A DNA stretch of 64,000 nucleotides from Burkholderiaceae bacterium (GCA_016710525.1 JADJVQ010000007.1:1-64000), one strand, 5' to 3'; shown: positions 53,467-63,505, numbered from the stretch's first letter. Notes: generated by a model from the sequence alone, not told the origin. Program-made: numbers and translations.

Positions 53467-55386
53467 TTGGCTCTGCCTGAACCAGATTTCGACTCCGGCC
53501 GCGGCGCGAGCCTGCTGGAATCGGCGGCGCGACGCTTTCCGGACGCCTGCCAGCTGGAAGAACGCTGGCGAGACGCGCCGCAATGCATCGTGCTCCAGAT
53601 CGGGGTCGGCGACACGCTGCTGCTGCTGGCCATGCTGCATCGGTATGCGAGCTCGGCCCATGCGCCGCGCCACTTCGATCTGGTCGTGGTCGATCCGCGG
53701 CCCCCGGACCGTGCGGCGCTCGCCGGGGCCCTGGATCGCCTCGGTCTGTCGGCACATCCGCTGGCCGCAGTGCTGCGCGCCGAATGGCCGGCAAGCGACC
53801 CGGGTCTGCATCGAATCGTCTTCGATGCGCGCTGCGGCCTGCCGCGCGGGCGGCGAGCCCGCCTGACGCTGGCTGTCGGCGCGACGGCGGCTGTGCTGGC
53901 GCGGCTGCGAATGCCGGTCGACGGTTTTTTCGTGGAGGTGGTTCCGACCGGGGCGGCGGGGCTTTTCCCGCTGCTTGCCAGGCAGGCCGTGGCGGGCGCG
54001 ACCCTGGTCCTCGGTGCCGTCGCGCAGGGCGATCGCGAGGCCCTGGCCGCCTGCGGCTTTCGTCCCGACCCCTTCCAGTCCGACCCCCACCAGTCCGATC
54101 CCTTCCTGTCCGATCTCGCGACGGTGCGACAGCCGAGCGCCACCCTCGTTGCGCGCTTCGCCCCCCGCGGACCGGCGCGTCGCATTCCTCTCGAAGCCCA
54201 TCCGGGCGGACAACGCCGCGCGGCCATCGTCGGAGGCGGCCTGGCGGGTTGCGCCACCGCGGCCGTGCTGGCCGACCGGGGGTGGTCGGTCACCGTGTTC
54301 GATGAGTCCCGCTCGCCCAGGGCGGCCGGTGGCAATCAGCCGCTGATAGCCGACCATCTGCACTTCTCCCCTGACGACAACCTGCTGGCGCGCCTGAGCC
54401 GTCATGCGTTATGGCTGGCCCGGCCCTGGCGTGATGGCGACCGGCCGATCGGCCGCGTCCAGCTGGCCGCCAGTGCCGCGGAGCAGGCGGCCCAGGTCGG
54501 CCTGTGCGATCGCCTGGGCCTTGACCGCGGTCTGCTGGCATCGCTCGATGCCGAAGAAGCCTCGGATCGCTGCGGCCTGAAGCTTTCGCACGGCGGCCTG
54601 TGGATGCCCGGCTGCGACGCGCTCGCCCCGGCCCGGCTGTGCTCGGGATGGCTGGACAGCCGCCCCGGCATCGAGTGGCGCGGCGGCACGCGGGTGGCTG
54701 CGCTGGCTCGCGCCGAGGACGACGAGGGCTGGCATCTGATCGGCCCGGCGGGTGCCCCGTTGGCCAGCAGCCCGGTGGTCATCCTCGCCGGTGCGGGTGC
54801 CGCGCCCGGCCTGGCCGGCATCCGCTGGCCGCCGCTGCAGCGGGTGCGCGGCCAATCCACCCGGCTACGCGCCGAATCGCTGCGTGGTCTGCGCAGCATT
54901 TTGGGCGGAGGGGCCTACGCCTGCCCGCTGGGGGATGGAGAAACCCTGGTCGGCTCCAGCTTCGAGGATGCCGGCACACTGGCTCCCGACCCCCAAGCCG
55001 ATCGGGAAAACCTCGCACGCCTTCGCGCCATGCTGCCCGGCGTCACTGCGCTGGCCGCCCCGCAGGCCCTGCGCAGCGGCGGTGTCGGCTGGCGGTTTGC
55101 CACGCCCGACCGACTGCCGATGATCGGGGCGATTCCCGACGAGGCGCGTATCGCCCTGTTTCACAGCGAGCTGTCGCGCAACGATCGGCTGCCGATGCCC
55201 CTGCGGCCGGGCCTGTACGGTCACTTCGCCCTCGGCTCGCGCGGCCTGCTCTGGTCGATCCTGGGCGCCGAGGTGCTGGCTTGGCTGCTCGACGGCGGCG
55301 CGCCGCCGCTGGAAGCCGACCTGCTGGGGGCCATCGACCCGGCGCGTTTCGTGCGGCAGCGTCTGCGTCGGCGCCTGCCCATTTGA
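53467..55386 (+). CDS. mnmC: MnmC tRNA-modification protein with degenerate methyltransferase half
   Basis: 639 residues, TTG start. C-terminal part (about 245-639) is a FAD oxidoreductase: RRAAIVGGGLAGCATAAVL, FDESRSPRAAGGNQPL and SGGVGWRFATPDRLPMIGAI. MnmC makes mnm5s2U34 in tRNA wobble positions. The N-terminal (1-200) should be the SAM methyltransferase, but motifs are eroded: the G-loop reads QIGVGDTLLLL and the conserved DAFFLDGFAPARN segment is replaced by DGFFVEVVPTGAAG. The two halves are joined by a 3 x 15-nt repeat at 54067-54111. It may have oxidase function only. Confidence 0.85.
   Translation: MALPEPDFDSGRGASLLESAARRFPDACQLEERWRDAPQCIVLQIGVGDTLLLLAMLHRYASSAHAPRHFDLVVVDPRPPDRAALAGALDRLGLSAHPLAAVLRAEWPASDPGLHRIVFDARCGLPRGRRARLTLAVGATAAVLARLRMPVDGFFVEVVPTGAAGLFPLLARQAVAGATLVLGAVAQGDREALAACGFRPDPFQSDPHQSDPFLSDLATVRQPSATLVARFAPRGPARRIPLEAHPGGQRRAAIVGGGLAGCATAAVLADRGWSVTVFDESRSPRAAGGNQPLIADHLHFSPDDNLLARLSRHALWLARPWRDGDRPIGRVQLAASAAEQAAQVGLCDRLGLDRGLLASLDAEEASDRCGLKLSHGGLWMPGCDALAPARLCSGWLDSRPGIEWRGGTRVAALARAEDDEGWHLIGPAGAPLASSPVVILAGAGAAPGLAGIRWPPLQRVRGQSTRLRAESLRGLRSILGGGAYACPLGDGETLVGSSFEDAGTLAPDPQADRENLARLRAMLPGVTALAAPQALRSGGVGWRFATPDRLPMIGAIPDEARIALFHSELSRNDRLPMPLRPGLYGHFALGSRGLLWSILGAEVLAWLLDGGAPPLEADLLGAIDPARFVRQRLRRRLPI
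54067..54111 (+). repeat. In-frame 3 x 15-nt tandem repeat in mnmC
   Basis: Three consecutive units (54067-54081, 54082-54096, 54097-54111) read DPFQS, DPHQS and DPFLS at residues 201-215. The unit length is a multiple of three, so copy changes keep the frame. It sits in the linker between the two MnmC domains. Confidence 0.9.
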
Positions 55387-55448
55387 GGCCCGGCAAAACC
55401 GTCCGCTACACTGCGCCCTAACGCCAACTCTCGTCGAAAGACGCCTCC

Positions 55449-55832
55449 ATGACCGGCAAGCCGATCCGCATCCGTTACGACTGCAGCAAGTGTCCGGGTT
55501 ACTGCTGCAGCTACCCGCGAATCGAGGTCAAGGACGCCGACGTCAAGCGGCTCGCCAAGCACTTCGAGCTCACGCTCGAACAGGCGCAGCGCAAGTTCAC
55601 CCGGCTGTACAAGGCCGACGGGGTCAGCGAGCGGATCCTGCGGCACCAGAAGGACGAGGTCTACGGCTCGATGTGCCGTTTCTTCGACACGACCGAGCGC
55701 CGCTGCACCATCTACACCGCACGCCCTGCCGTCTGCCGCCAGTATCCCAACGGCGCGCGCTGCGGCTACTACGAGTTCATCCAGTTCGAGCGCAAGCATC
55801 AGGATGACCCGGACTTCATCCCCTCCGCCTGA
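55449..55832 (+). CDS. YkgJ family cysteine-cluster protein
   Basis: 127 residues. The pattern CSKCPGYCC (about 12-20) plus MCRFFDTTERRCTIYTARPAVCRQYP defines the CxxCxxxCC-type YkgJ zinc or iron-sulfur site. Function is not established; proteins of this family may be metal chaperones or oxidoreductase-like. It overlaps or abuts the PurT gene, whose ATG lies 7 bp after its stop. Confidence 0.9.
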   Translation: MTGKPIRIRYDCSKCPGYCCSYPRIEVKDADVKRLAKHFELTLEQAQRKFTRLYKADGVSERILRHQKDEVYGSMCRFFDTTERRCTIYTARPAVCRQYPNGARCGYYEFIQFERKHQDDPDFIPSA

Positions 55833-55839
55833 ATCCATC

Positions 55840-57072
55840 ATGTCACTGTCATTCCCTCCGACCTTCGGCACGCCGTTGTCGCCCGGTGCGATCCGGGTGA
55901 TGCTGCTCGGCTCCGGCGAGCTCGGCAAAGAGGTCATCATCGCGCTGCAGCGTCTCGGTGTCGAAGTGATCGCAGTCGATCGATACGCCGATGCGCCCGG
56001 GCATCAGGTCGCCCATCGTCACTACGCGATCGACATGACCGACGGGGCCGCGCTGCGTGCGCTGATCGAACGCGAGAAGCCGCACCTGGTCGTTCCCGAG
56101 ATCGAAGCCATCGCAACGCCGATGCTGCTCGAACTCGAGCGCGAGGGGGCGGCGACGATCATCCCGACAGCGCGTGCCGCCTGGCTCACGATGAACCGCG
56201 AGGGCATCCGTCGGCTGGCCGCCGAAGAGCTCGGCCTGGCGACCTCTCCCTACCGCTTCGCCAGCACCCTGGCCGAACTGCGCGCGGCCATCGATGGCGG
56301 TTCCGGCCATCCGCCGATCGGCTATCCGTGCGTGGTCAAACCGGTGATGTCCTCGTCGGGCAAAGGCCAGTCCAAGATCGACGGTCCCGATGAAGTCGCC
56401 GCGGCATGGGACTACGCGGCCACCGGCGGGCGGGTCGACGCCGGGCGGGTGATCGTCGAGGGATTCATCCGTTTCGATTATGAGATCACGCTGCTGACGG
56501 TGCGTGCCCGCGATGCCGATGGCACCGTCCGGACTCATTTTTGCGAGCCGATCGGCCACGTCCAGGTGGCCGGCGACTACGTCGAAAGCTGGCAGCCGCA
56601 GCCGATGTCGGCAGCCGCCCTGGCGGCCTCGCGCGAAATGGCCCACAAGGTGACCGAAAGCCTGGGCGGTTGCGGACTGTTCGGAGTGGAACTCTTCGTC
56701 GCCGGCGACCAGGTCTGGTTTTCGGAGGTGAGTCCGCGTCCGCACGACACCGGCATGGTGACCATGGCCACTCAGCATCAGTCCGAATTCGAACTGCACG
56801 CCCGCGCCATCCTGGGCTTGCCGGTCGATGTTTCGCTGCGCTCGCCCGGTGCCAGCGCAGTGATCTACGGCGGCATGCAGGCGCGCGGCGTGGTCTTTGA
56901 TGGCGTCGCGGATGCACTGACGGTGCCGCAGTCCGACCTGCGGCTGTTCGGCAAGCCCGAAGCCTTCGCCAAGCGCCGGATGGGCGTTGCGCTGGCACGT
57001 GCCGACGAGATCGGCACCGCGCGCGAACGGGCGAAACTGGCCGCTTCGCGGGTCAAGCCGCGCGCGGCCTGA
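55840..57072 (+). CDS. purT: Phosphoribosylglycinamide formyltransferase 2 (formate-dependent)
   Basis: 410 residues from the ATG at 55840; the upstream frame belongs to the ykgJ end. ATP-grasp enzyme with MLLGSGELGKEVIIALQR at the N-terminus, PVMSSSGKGQSKI, DQVWFSEVSPRPHDTGMVT and SAVIYGGMQARGV. It formylates GAR with formate and ATP, a purine pathway step parallel to PurN. A strong hairpin follows. Being 1.3 kb before the purL direction, it joins the purine theme of this end. Confidence 0.95.
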   Translation: MSLSFPPTFGTPLSPGAIRVMLLGSGELGKEVIIALQRLGVEVIAVDRYADAPGHQVAHRHYAIDMTDGAALRALIEREKPHLVVPEIEAIATPMLLELEREGAATIIPTARAAWLTMNREGIRRLAAEELGLATSPYRFASTLAELRAAIDGGSGHPPIGYPCVVKPVMSSSGKGQSKIDGPDEVAAAWDYAATGGRVDAGRVIVEGFIRFDYEITLLTVRARDADGTVRTHFCEPIGHVQVAGDYVESWQPQPMSAAALAASREMAHKVTESLGGCGLFGVELFVAGDQVWFSEVSPRPHDTGMVTMATQHQSEFELHARAILGLPVDVSLRSPGASAVIYGGMQARGVVFDGVADALTVPQSDLRLFGKPEAFAKRRMGVALARADEIGTARERAKLAASRVKPRAA

Positions 57073-57078
57073 AAACAC

Positions 57079-57113
57079 AGCGGGGCCCGGTCCTGATCAG
57101 ACCGGGCCCCGCT
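57079..57113. terminator. Strong bidirectional terminator between purT and porin
   Basis: A 14-bp perfect stem AGCGGGGCCCGGTC (57079-57092) / GACCGGGCCCCGCT (57100-57113) with a 7-nt loop. On the minus strand it is followed by GTGTTTT, so it is a canonical terminator for the porin; for purT it lacks a T run. Confidence 0.85.
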
Positions 57114-57126
57114 GGTTGACCGTGCT

Positions 57127-58164
57127 TCAGAAGCGGTGGCGAATGCCCACCCCAACCGCCCGGCTCTTGGAGGCGGTGGTGGAACCCGTCTTCAGCTTGG
57201 TCTCGAACCAGGCGGCGTACAGGTCGGTGCGCTTGGACAGGAAGTAGTCATAACCGAGGGCCCATGAATCGCGCTTGGCGTCCGCGGTCGTGCTGTCGTT
57301 GTCGGTGGTCTTGACGTGCCCATACGAAGCCAGCACGCTGCCCGGACCCACCGGCACGGAGGCGCCGATCTGGTAGCTCTTGTCCTTCTTGTTGAACGAG
57401 CCGCGGTCGTCCTTCATTTCCTGGTACTGCAGGAACAGCTTGGCGACGCTCAGGTCGTACGAGCCCGACAGCAGCATGGCCTTCTGCTTGGTGATGGCCT
57501 CGGGCGTGCCGCTGGCGACTTCGACTTCCTGGTACGCCAGGTTCAGGCCAAGCGGGCCCTGCCCGTAGTTGAGCGAGCCGCCCAGCGAGCGTCCGGCATT
57601 GCGGTTCGGATCGGACGTGCGCTCCAGGCCCAGCGAGTACAGCAGGCTGGCGCGGACCGGGCCGAACGAGCCGCCATAGGCGACCGAGTTGCTCCAGCCG
57701 CTGTCGTTGAGCAGGTATCCGCGATACGAATGCATGACGGCCGGCGAGAACGAGAACGAGTCGCCGAACGGGTTGTAGACGATGGTCGAGATGAAGTACG
57801 GCGTGGTATGCCGACCCAGCGAAACCCGCCCGAAGCCGCCCTCGAGACCGACGAACGAGCTGCGCGCGAAGGCGGGGTCACCGTTGAAACGGCCCAGTTC
57901 GCCGGTGTCGTTGCGGATGAACGACTCGAAGGCGAACACGGCTTTGAGGCCGCCGCCGAGGTCCTCTGTTCCGCCGATGCCCCAGTACGACGTCGTCATG
58001 CCGCCGGCATCGATCTTGGTGGCCGATGCCGAAGCACCCGGCGTGGAGGTCTTGACATTGCCGGCGAACGCGTCGGCCAGGCCATACAGTCTGACGCTGG
58101 TCTGAGCCTGGGCGGTTCCCAGGGTCAAGGCAGCCAGGGCGGCGGCAAGAACAGTCTTTTTCAT
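57127..58164 (-). CDS. Burkholderiales-type general porin
   Basis: 345 residues from the ATG at 58164 (a GTG codon directly before is unlikely to be used). Signal peptide ends TAQAQ. The mature part begins SVRLYGLADAF, typical of the 16-strand Porin_4 family (OmpC/Omp32-like), with GGLKAVFAFESF and the final GVGIRHRF ending in the C-terminal phenylalanine needed for BAM insertion. It forms a trimeric, mostly anion- or non-selective diffusion pore. Strong expression is likely given the terminator. The gene is convergent with purT. Confidence 0.95.
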   Translation of the reverse strand: MKKTVLAAALAALTLGTAQAQTSVRLYGLADAFAGNVKTSTPGASASATKIDAGGMTTSYWGIGGTEDLGGGLKAVFAFESFIRNDTGELGRFNGDPAFARSSFVGLEGGFGRVSLGRHTTPYFISTIVYNPFGDSFSFSPAVMHSYRGYLLNDSGWSNSVAYGGSFGPVRASLLYSLGLERTSDPNRNAGRSLGGSLNYGQGPLGLNLAYQEVEVASGTPEAITKQKAMLLSGSYDLSVAKLFLQYQEMKDDRGSFNKKDKSYQIGASVPVGPGSVLASYGHVKTTDNDSTTADAKRDSWALGYDYFLSKRTDLYAAWFETKLKTGSTTASKSRAVGVGIRHRF

Positions 58165-58359
58165 CACGAGCGTTTCCTGAGCGAAGGCTCCCGACCAGCG
58201 GGCGAAGTGTCAACGATACGGTATACAAGGCTGTGTCCGAAGCACGGAAAACGCCCGTGCGGCACCGCAACAACAGACACTGAATCGGTGCAGGCCGGCG
58301 CTCGAAACTGGCGCAATTCTCGCCTGATGACAGTGCGATGAAGGCGCTGCCGCGGTGCG

Positions 58360-59421
58360 TCAACGCACCGAAAGGATGCCTTCGATGATCGTTTGCACAC
58401 GCAGGGCGAGTGCGGCATCGGGCAGCGGATGTGACAGCCCCCGCCCGAACCGCTCGAGGTTGCGCAACTGCTCCTGGTAGGCCGCCACACGCTGATCCGG
58501 GTAACGGGCGCTGGGCACCTCGACCGGACGCCAGGCCTGCCCGTCGCTTTCGGAGACTTCGTACCAATGGCTCAATCGCAGCGCGGCGCGAGTGCCGCGG
58601 ACGGTATAGAGGACCTCGTCCGGGCCGGCGCCACCGGCGCTGGCCGACATCGTGACGGGGATACCCGCGCACTCGAGCGTGGCGCTGGCGGCCAACTCGC
58701 ACAGTGTCGCGTCGGGCGGCCAGGACACCTGGGCGCCGATCAGCCGGCAGTCGCCGAACAGCCGGATCGACAGATACACGAAGTGGGAGAGCACCTCGCG
58801 CACGAAGCCGCCCTGCTCGCGCGCGCGCAACCACTGCGCACTGGCCTGCCATTCGCGCGGCCATTGCGAGAAGAACACCCGCATGTCGATGCCCTGGATC
58901 GCGCCCAGGCTGCCCTCGCTCAGGCGCCGCTGCAGGTAATCGGCACTCGGCGCGCTGGCGTAGACGAAGTTCACGGCATTGGGTGTGCCGAGTTCGGCCA
59001 GTTCGGCAACCAGGCGATGGGCATCGTCCAGGCTCGAGGTCAGCGGCTTCTCGCAGAACACCCGCCGGCCCTGGGCCGCCGCCATCAGCGCGTAGGGGCG
59101 ATGGAACGCCGGCGGCGTGCCCACGTAGACCACATCGACATCGCTTCGCGACACCAGGGTCTGGGGGTCCGCCGCGATCACCGTGCCGGGGAAGTCGGCC
59201 TGCGCAAGCCGGCAGGCCTGCGGGTCGATGTCCCAGGCAGCGCGCACGCGCAAGCCGGGCACCGAAGCGGCCTGCTCCAGCATGCGCCGCCCGATGACGC
59301 CCAATCCGATGACGGCCAGGCCGACCGGTTCGCTCGAGGCCAGGGGCTCGCGCGCCGCACCGGCGCTGGCGGACGACGAGGGCTGCGCGGTCGCGCCGCC
59401 CGCTGCTTGATCGCCGCTCAT
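58360..59421 (-). CDS. Gfo/Idh/MocA family NAD(P)-dependent oxidoreductase
   Basis: 353 residues. N-terminal 30 residues are low-complexity; the Rossmann fold follows with AVIGLGVIGRRML (about 37-49), and the conserved FCEKPL (about 117-122) holds the catalytic lysine. Members oxidise or reduce sugars, inositols or their derivatives. Its ATG lies 1 bp after the purL stop, so it is translated from the purL mRNA; the functional link is unclear. Confidence 0.9.
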   Translation of the reverse strand: MSGDQAAGGATAQPSSSASAGAAREPLASSEPVGLAVIGLGVIGRRMLEQAASVPGLRVRAAWDIDPQACRLAQADFPGTVIAADPQTLVSRSDVDVVYVGTPPAFHRPYALMAAAQGRRVFCEKPLTSSLDDAHRLVAELAELGTPNAVNFVYASAPSADYLQRRLSEGSLGAIQGIDMRVFFSQWPREWQASAQWLRAREQGGFVREVLSHFVYLSIRLFGDCRLIGAQVSWPPDATLCELAASATLECAGIPVTMSASAGGAGPDEVLYTVRGTRAALRLSHWYEVSESDGQAWRPVEVPSARYPDQRVAAYQEQLRNLERFGRGLSHPLPDAALALRVQTIIEGILSVR

Positions 59422-59422
59422 G

Positions 59423-62400
59423 TCAGGCCAGCCACGAGCGCGCGTTGCGGAACAGGCGCATCCAGGGCGAGTCTTCGCCTTCGCCCGGATCGCGCCAGCT
59501 CATCTGCACGCTGCGAAACACCCGCTCGGGATGGGGCATCAGGATGGTGGAGCGGCCATCGCGGGTCGTGAATCCGGTCAGGCCATCCGGCGAGCCATTG
59601 GGGTTGGCCGGATACCGCAGGGCCGGGCTGCCGTCGTTTTCGATGAAGGCCAGCGCCGCGATCGCATCGTCACGCTGACGTTCGCTGTCGAACTGGGCCT
59701 GGCCTTCGCCGTGGGCGACGACGATCGGCATGCGCGAGCCGGCCATGCCGGCCAGCAGGATGGAAGGCGATGACAGCACCTCGACCTGCACCAGGCGCGC
59801 TTCGTATTGTTCGGAGCGGTTGCGCAGAAACCGCGGCCAGTGTTCGGCGCCGGGGATGATGCCCTTGAGCAGGGACATCATCTGGCAGCCGTTGCACACA
59901 CCCAGGCTGAAGGTGTCGGCGCGCTGGAAGAAATGCGCGAACTCGTCGGCCAGTTCGGCGTTGAACAGGATCGAACGCGCCCAGCCGGCGCCCGCACCCA
60001 GCACATCGCCGTAGGAGAAACCGCCGCAGGCCACGATTCCCTTGAAGTCGCGCAGCAGATGCCGGCGCGAGAACAGGTCCGTCATGTGGACATCGTAGGC
60101 ATCGAAGCCGGCGCGATCGAAGGCCGCGGCCATCTCGACCTGGCTGTTGACGCCCTGCTCGCGCAGGATCGCCACCTTGGGCCGCGCGCCGGTGGCGATG
60201 TACGGCGCGGCGATGTCGTTGGCCGGGTCGTACCTCAGGTGCAGCCCGAGCCCGGGATCGGCGGTTTCCTGGATGCGCGCGAATTCTTCGGCGGCGCATT
60301 GCGGATTGTCGCGCAGCGCCGCGATCCGATGGCTGGTCTCGGACCAGCAGGCCTGCAGTTCGGCGCGCGCTTCGCTGTAGATGCAGCGGCCATCGCGATA
60401 GAACTCGATGGCATCGCGGGCCTGGGGTTTGCCGATGACATGCGAGTACGGCGACAGGCCGTGCGTGCGCAGCACACCGAGCACCGCGTCGCGGTCGTCG
60501 GCCGCGACCTGGATGACCACGCCCAGTTCCTCGTTGAACAATGCCTTGATGGTCAGCTCATTGCGCTGCACCGCCACCTGCTCGGGCCGGATCTTGAAGT
60601 CGCCCCAGTCGGCCGAATGCGGATCGATGGTCAGCAGGTCGATGTTCACCGCGATGCCGCAGTGGCCGGCGAAGGCCATTTCGCACAAGGTGGCGTACAG
60701 GCCGCCATCGGAGCGGTCATGGCAGGCCAGCAGCCGGCCCTCGGCGCACAAGGCACCCAGCGCACTCACCAGACTCGCCAGCAGGGCCGGCGAATCGAGG
60801 TCGGGCGCGGCATCGCCGATCTGCTGCGTGACCTGCGCCAGCGCGCTGGCGCCCATGCGCTGGCGACCCTGTCCGAGATCGATCAGGATCAGCGCGGTGG
60901 CGGCGTCGGCACGAAGCTGCGGGGTCACCACGCGCCGGACATCGGCGATCGGCGCGAAGCCCGTCACGATCAGCGAGGTGGGCGCGGTCACGCGCTTCTC
61001 GATGCCCGCCCCCTCGCCCTCGCCCTCGCGCCATACCGTGCGCATCGACAGCGAATCCTTGCCCACCGGGATGGCAATGCGCAATTCGCGGCACAGCGCC
61101 GCGCAGGCCTCGACGGCATCGAAGAGATCGGCGTCTTCGGCGGGCTCGCCGCAGGCCGCCATCCAGTTGGCCGACAGCTTGATGCGCGAGATGTCGTCGA
61201 TGCCGGCCGACACCAGGTTGGTCACCGCCTCGCCCACCGCCATGCGCGACGCGGCTCGCGAGTCGATGATGGCCAGTGGCGTGCGCTCGCCGATCGACAG
61301 GGCCTCGCCCTGATAACCCACGTAATCCTTGAGCCCGACCGCGCAGTCGGCCACCGGCACCTGCCATGGCCCGACCATCGGGTCGCGGGAACACAGCCCG
61401 CCCACCGAGCGGTCGCCGATGGTGATCAGGAAGGCCTTGCTCGCCACCGCGGGCAGGCGCAGCACCTGGCGGGCGACGGTCTTGAGATCGAGGCCGACGC
61501 AATCGACCGCGGGCAGCGTGCGCGCGCGCCGCCGGCCGTCGCGGTGCATGCGCGGCGGCTTGCCCAGCAGCACCTCGATGGGCATGTCCACCGGGCGGCT
61601 GGCATCGGGCGCCTGCAGCACCAGCTGGCCATCGACGGTGACCGTGCCGACCACCGCGTAGGGGCAGCGCTCGCGCGCGCACAGCGCGTCGAACAGGTCG
61701 CGCGCGCCAGGCGCGATGCTGAGCACATAGCGCTCCTGAGACTCGTTGCACCAGATCTCGGCGGGCGAGAGTCCGCTTTCTTCGAGAGGCACCCGGGCCA
61801 GCTCGAACAGCGCCGAGCGGCCCGAGCCATGGACCAGCTCGGGAAACGCATTGGACAGGCCGCCGGCGCCGACGTCGTGGATCGACAGGATCGGGTTGTC
61901 GTCGCCCAGCGCCCAGCACCGGTCGAGCACCTCCTGGGCGCGCCGCTGGATTTCGGGATTGCCGCGCTGCACCGAGTCGAAATCGAGCTCGGCCGTGTTG
62001 GTGCCGGCCCCCATGCTCGACGCGGCGCCGCCACCCAGTCCGATGCGCATGCCGGGCCCGCCCAGCTGCACCAGCAGCGAACCCTCGGGCAGATCGTGCT
62101 TGCCGACATGGCGGGCGTCGATATCGCCGACACCGCCGGCGATCATGATCGGCTTGTGATAACCGCGCACCCGGCCGCCGACGTTCACCTCGAGCGTGCG
62201 GAAATAGCCGAGCAGGCTGGGACGGCCGAACTCGTTGTTGAACGACGCCGCCCCGATCGGACCGTCGATCATGATCGACAGCGGCGAGGCGATCCGCTCG
62301 GGAGCGCCATAAGGGGGCGCACCGTCGGCCTGGGGGGCGCGCGGCGCAGTGACATCGCGTGCGGTTTCCCAGGGCTGCTCGAAGCCTGGGATGCGCAGGT

Positions 62401-63457
62401 TCGAGACCGTGAAGCCGGTCAGGCCGAAGCGAGGCTTGGAGCCGCGCCCGGTCGCGCCCTCGTCGCGGATTTCTCCCCCCGAGCCGGTCGACGCACCCGG
62501 AAACGGCGAAATGGCCGTCGGGTGGTTGTGGGTTTCGACCTTCAGCAGGCTGTGCAGCAACACCGGCTGCGCGCGATACAGCCCGTTGGTGTGCTGCTGC
62601 CGGGCGTGGAACCGCTGCGCGGGCACGCCCTCGAGCACGGCCGCATTGTCGGAATACGCGACGATCGTGCCGGCGGGATTGGCCGCATGGGTGCTGCGGA
62701 TCATGCCGAAGAGGGTCTCGGAACGCTCCTGCCCGTCCATCGACCAGCTGGCGTTGAAAATCTTGTGCCGGCAGTGCTCGGAGTTGGCCTGCGCGAACAT
62801 CATCAGTTCGACATCGCTGGGATCGCGCCCGGCACGCCCGAACGCCTCGAACAGATAATCGATCTCATCGTCGGACAGCGCCAGCCCGAGGTTCTGGTTG
62901 GCGTCGACGAGCGCGCCACGCCCCTCGGCGGTCATCGGGATGCGCTGCAGGGGCTTGCCCGCGAGCGGGGCGAACAGGACCTGAGGATCGGGCTCCTGCA
63001 GCAGCAGGCTTTCGGTCATGCGATCGTGCAGCAGCGCGCCCACTGCCTGCAGATGCGCCGTATCGAGTGTGCGCGACGTTCCGAGCAGGCCGCTCAGCAG
63101 GCGTCCGCGGGTGTGCAGCCGATATCGGATGCCGCGTTCGATGCGGCGCACGAACGGCATCGCGCAGTTGTGGGCAATGTCGGTCGCCTTGCTGGCCCAG
63201 GGCGACACGGTGCCCAGCCGCGGCACCACCCACAGCAAGGCGCCGTCGCTGGCGGGCACCCCGGACGGCACGTCGAGCAGTGCCCGCAGGCGAGCAGCCT
63301 CGTCGGGACTGAGCGCGCGTTCGGACCAGACCAGGTGGACATGATGGGCATCCAGACCGTTGATCGCGGGTTCGACCGCCTTCAGACGCTCGAGCAGCCG
63401 GTCAAGGCGAAAGGCGGACAGCGCGGGCTGCCCCGGCAGTGAGGAGAACTCGGGCAT
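59423..63457 (-). CDS. purL: Phosphoribosylformylglycinamidine synthase
   Basis: 1344 residues from the ATG at 63457; the frame extends further upstream but without coding character. Large single-chain FGAM synthase: N-terminal PurS-like domain, central ATP-binding halves (KVETHNHPTAISPFPGASTG; QEPAEDADLFDA region), and a C-terminal glutaminase with nucleophile GVCNGCQMMS and the triad His-Glu in PHPERVFR. Fourth step of purine synthesis, FGAR to FGAM with glutamine and ATP. A TATAAT at 63511-63506 (minus strand) gives a leader of about 42 nt with a small hairpin. Confidence 0.97.
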   Translation of the reverse strand: MPEFSSLPGQPALSAFRLDRLLERLKAVEPAINGLDAHHVHLVWSERALSPDEAARLRALLDVPSGVPASDGALLWVVPRLGTVSPWASKATDIAHNCAMPFVRRIERGIRYRLHTRGRLLSGLLGTSRTLDTAHLQAVGALLHDRMTESLLLQEPDPQVLFAPLAGKPLQRIPMTAEGRGALVDANQNLGLALSDDEIDYLFEAFGRAGRDPSDVELMMFAQANSEHCRHKIFNASWSMDGQERSETLFGMIRSTHAANPAGTIVAYSDNAAVLEGVPAQRFHARQQHTNGLYRAQPVLLHSLLKVETHNHPTAISPFPGASTGSGGEIRDEGATGRGSKPRFGLTGFTVSNLRIPGFEQPWETARDVTAPRAPQADGAPPYGAPERIASPLSIMIDGPIGAASFNNEFGRPSLLGYFRTLEVNVGGRVRGYHKPIMIAGGVGDIDARHVGKHDLPEGSLLVQLGGPGMRIGLGGGAASSMGAGTNTAELDFDSVQRGNPEIQRRAQEVLDRCWALGDDNPILSIHDVGAGGLSNAFPELVHGSGRSALFELARVPLEESGLSPAEIWCNESQERYVLSIAPGARDLFDALCARERCPYAVVGTVTVDGQLVLQAPDASRPVDMPIEVLLGKPPRMHRDGRRRARTLPAVDCVGLDLKTVARQVLRLPAVASKAFLITIGDRSVGGLCSRDPMVGPWQVPVADCAVGLKDYVGYQGEALSIGERTPLAIIDSRAASRMAVGEAVTNLVSAGIDDISRIKLSANWMAACGEPAEDADLFDAVEACAALCRELRIAIPVGKDSLSMRTVWREGEGEGAGIEKRVTAPTSLIVTGFAPIADVRRVVTPQLRADAATALILIDLGQGRQRMGASALAQVTQQIGDAAPDLDSPALLASLVSALGALCAEGRLLACHDRSDGGLYATLCEMAFAGHCGIAVNIDLLTIDPHSADWGDFKIRPEQVAVQRNELTIKALFNEELGVVIQVAADDRDAVLGVLRTHGLSPYSHVIGKPQARDAIEFYRDGRCIYSEARAELQACWSETSHRIAALRDNPQCAAEEFARIQETADPGLGLHLRYDPANDIAAPYIATGARPKVAILREQGVNSQVEMAAAFDRAGFDAYDVHMTDLFSRRHLLRDFKGIVACGGFSYGDVLGAGAGWARSILFNAELADEFAHFFQRADTFSLGVCNGCQMMSLLKGIIPGAEHWPRFLRNRSEQYEARLVQVEVLSSPSILLAGMAGSRMPIVVAHGEGQAQFDSERQRDDAIAALAFIENDGSPALRYPANPNGSPDGLTGFTTRDGRSTILMPHPERVFRSVQMSWRDPGEGEDSPWMRLFRNARSWLA

Positions 63458-63505
63458 CGGAGGCTTCACAAAAACGGGGGGACGCCATCCGGCGTGCGGC
63501 CCCCG

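Noticed and set aside
59807..63442. A 1211-codon frame opposite purL
   Set aside because: Shadow of a conserved essential gene.
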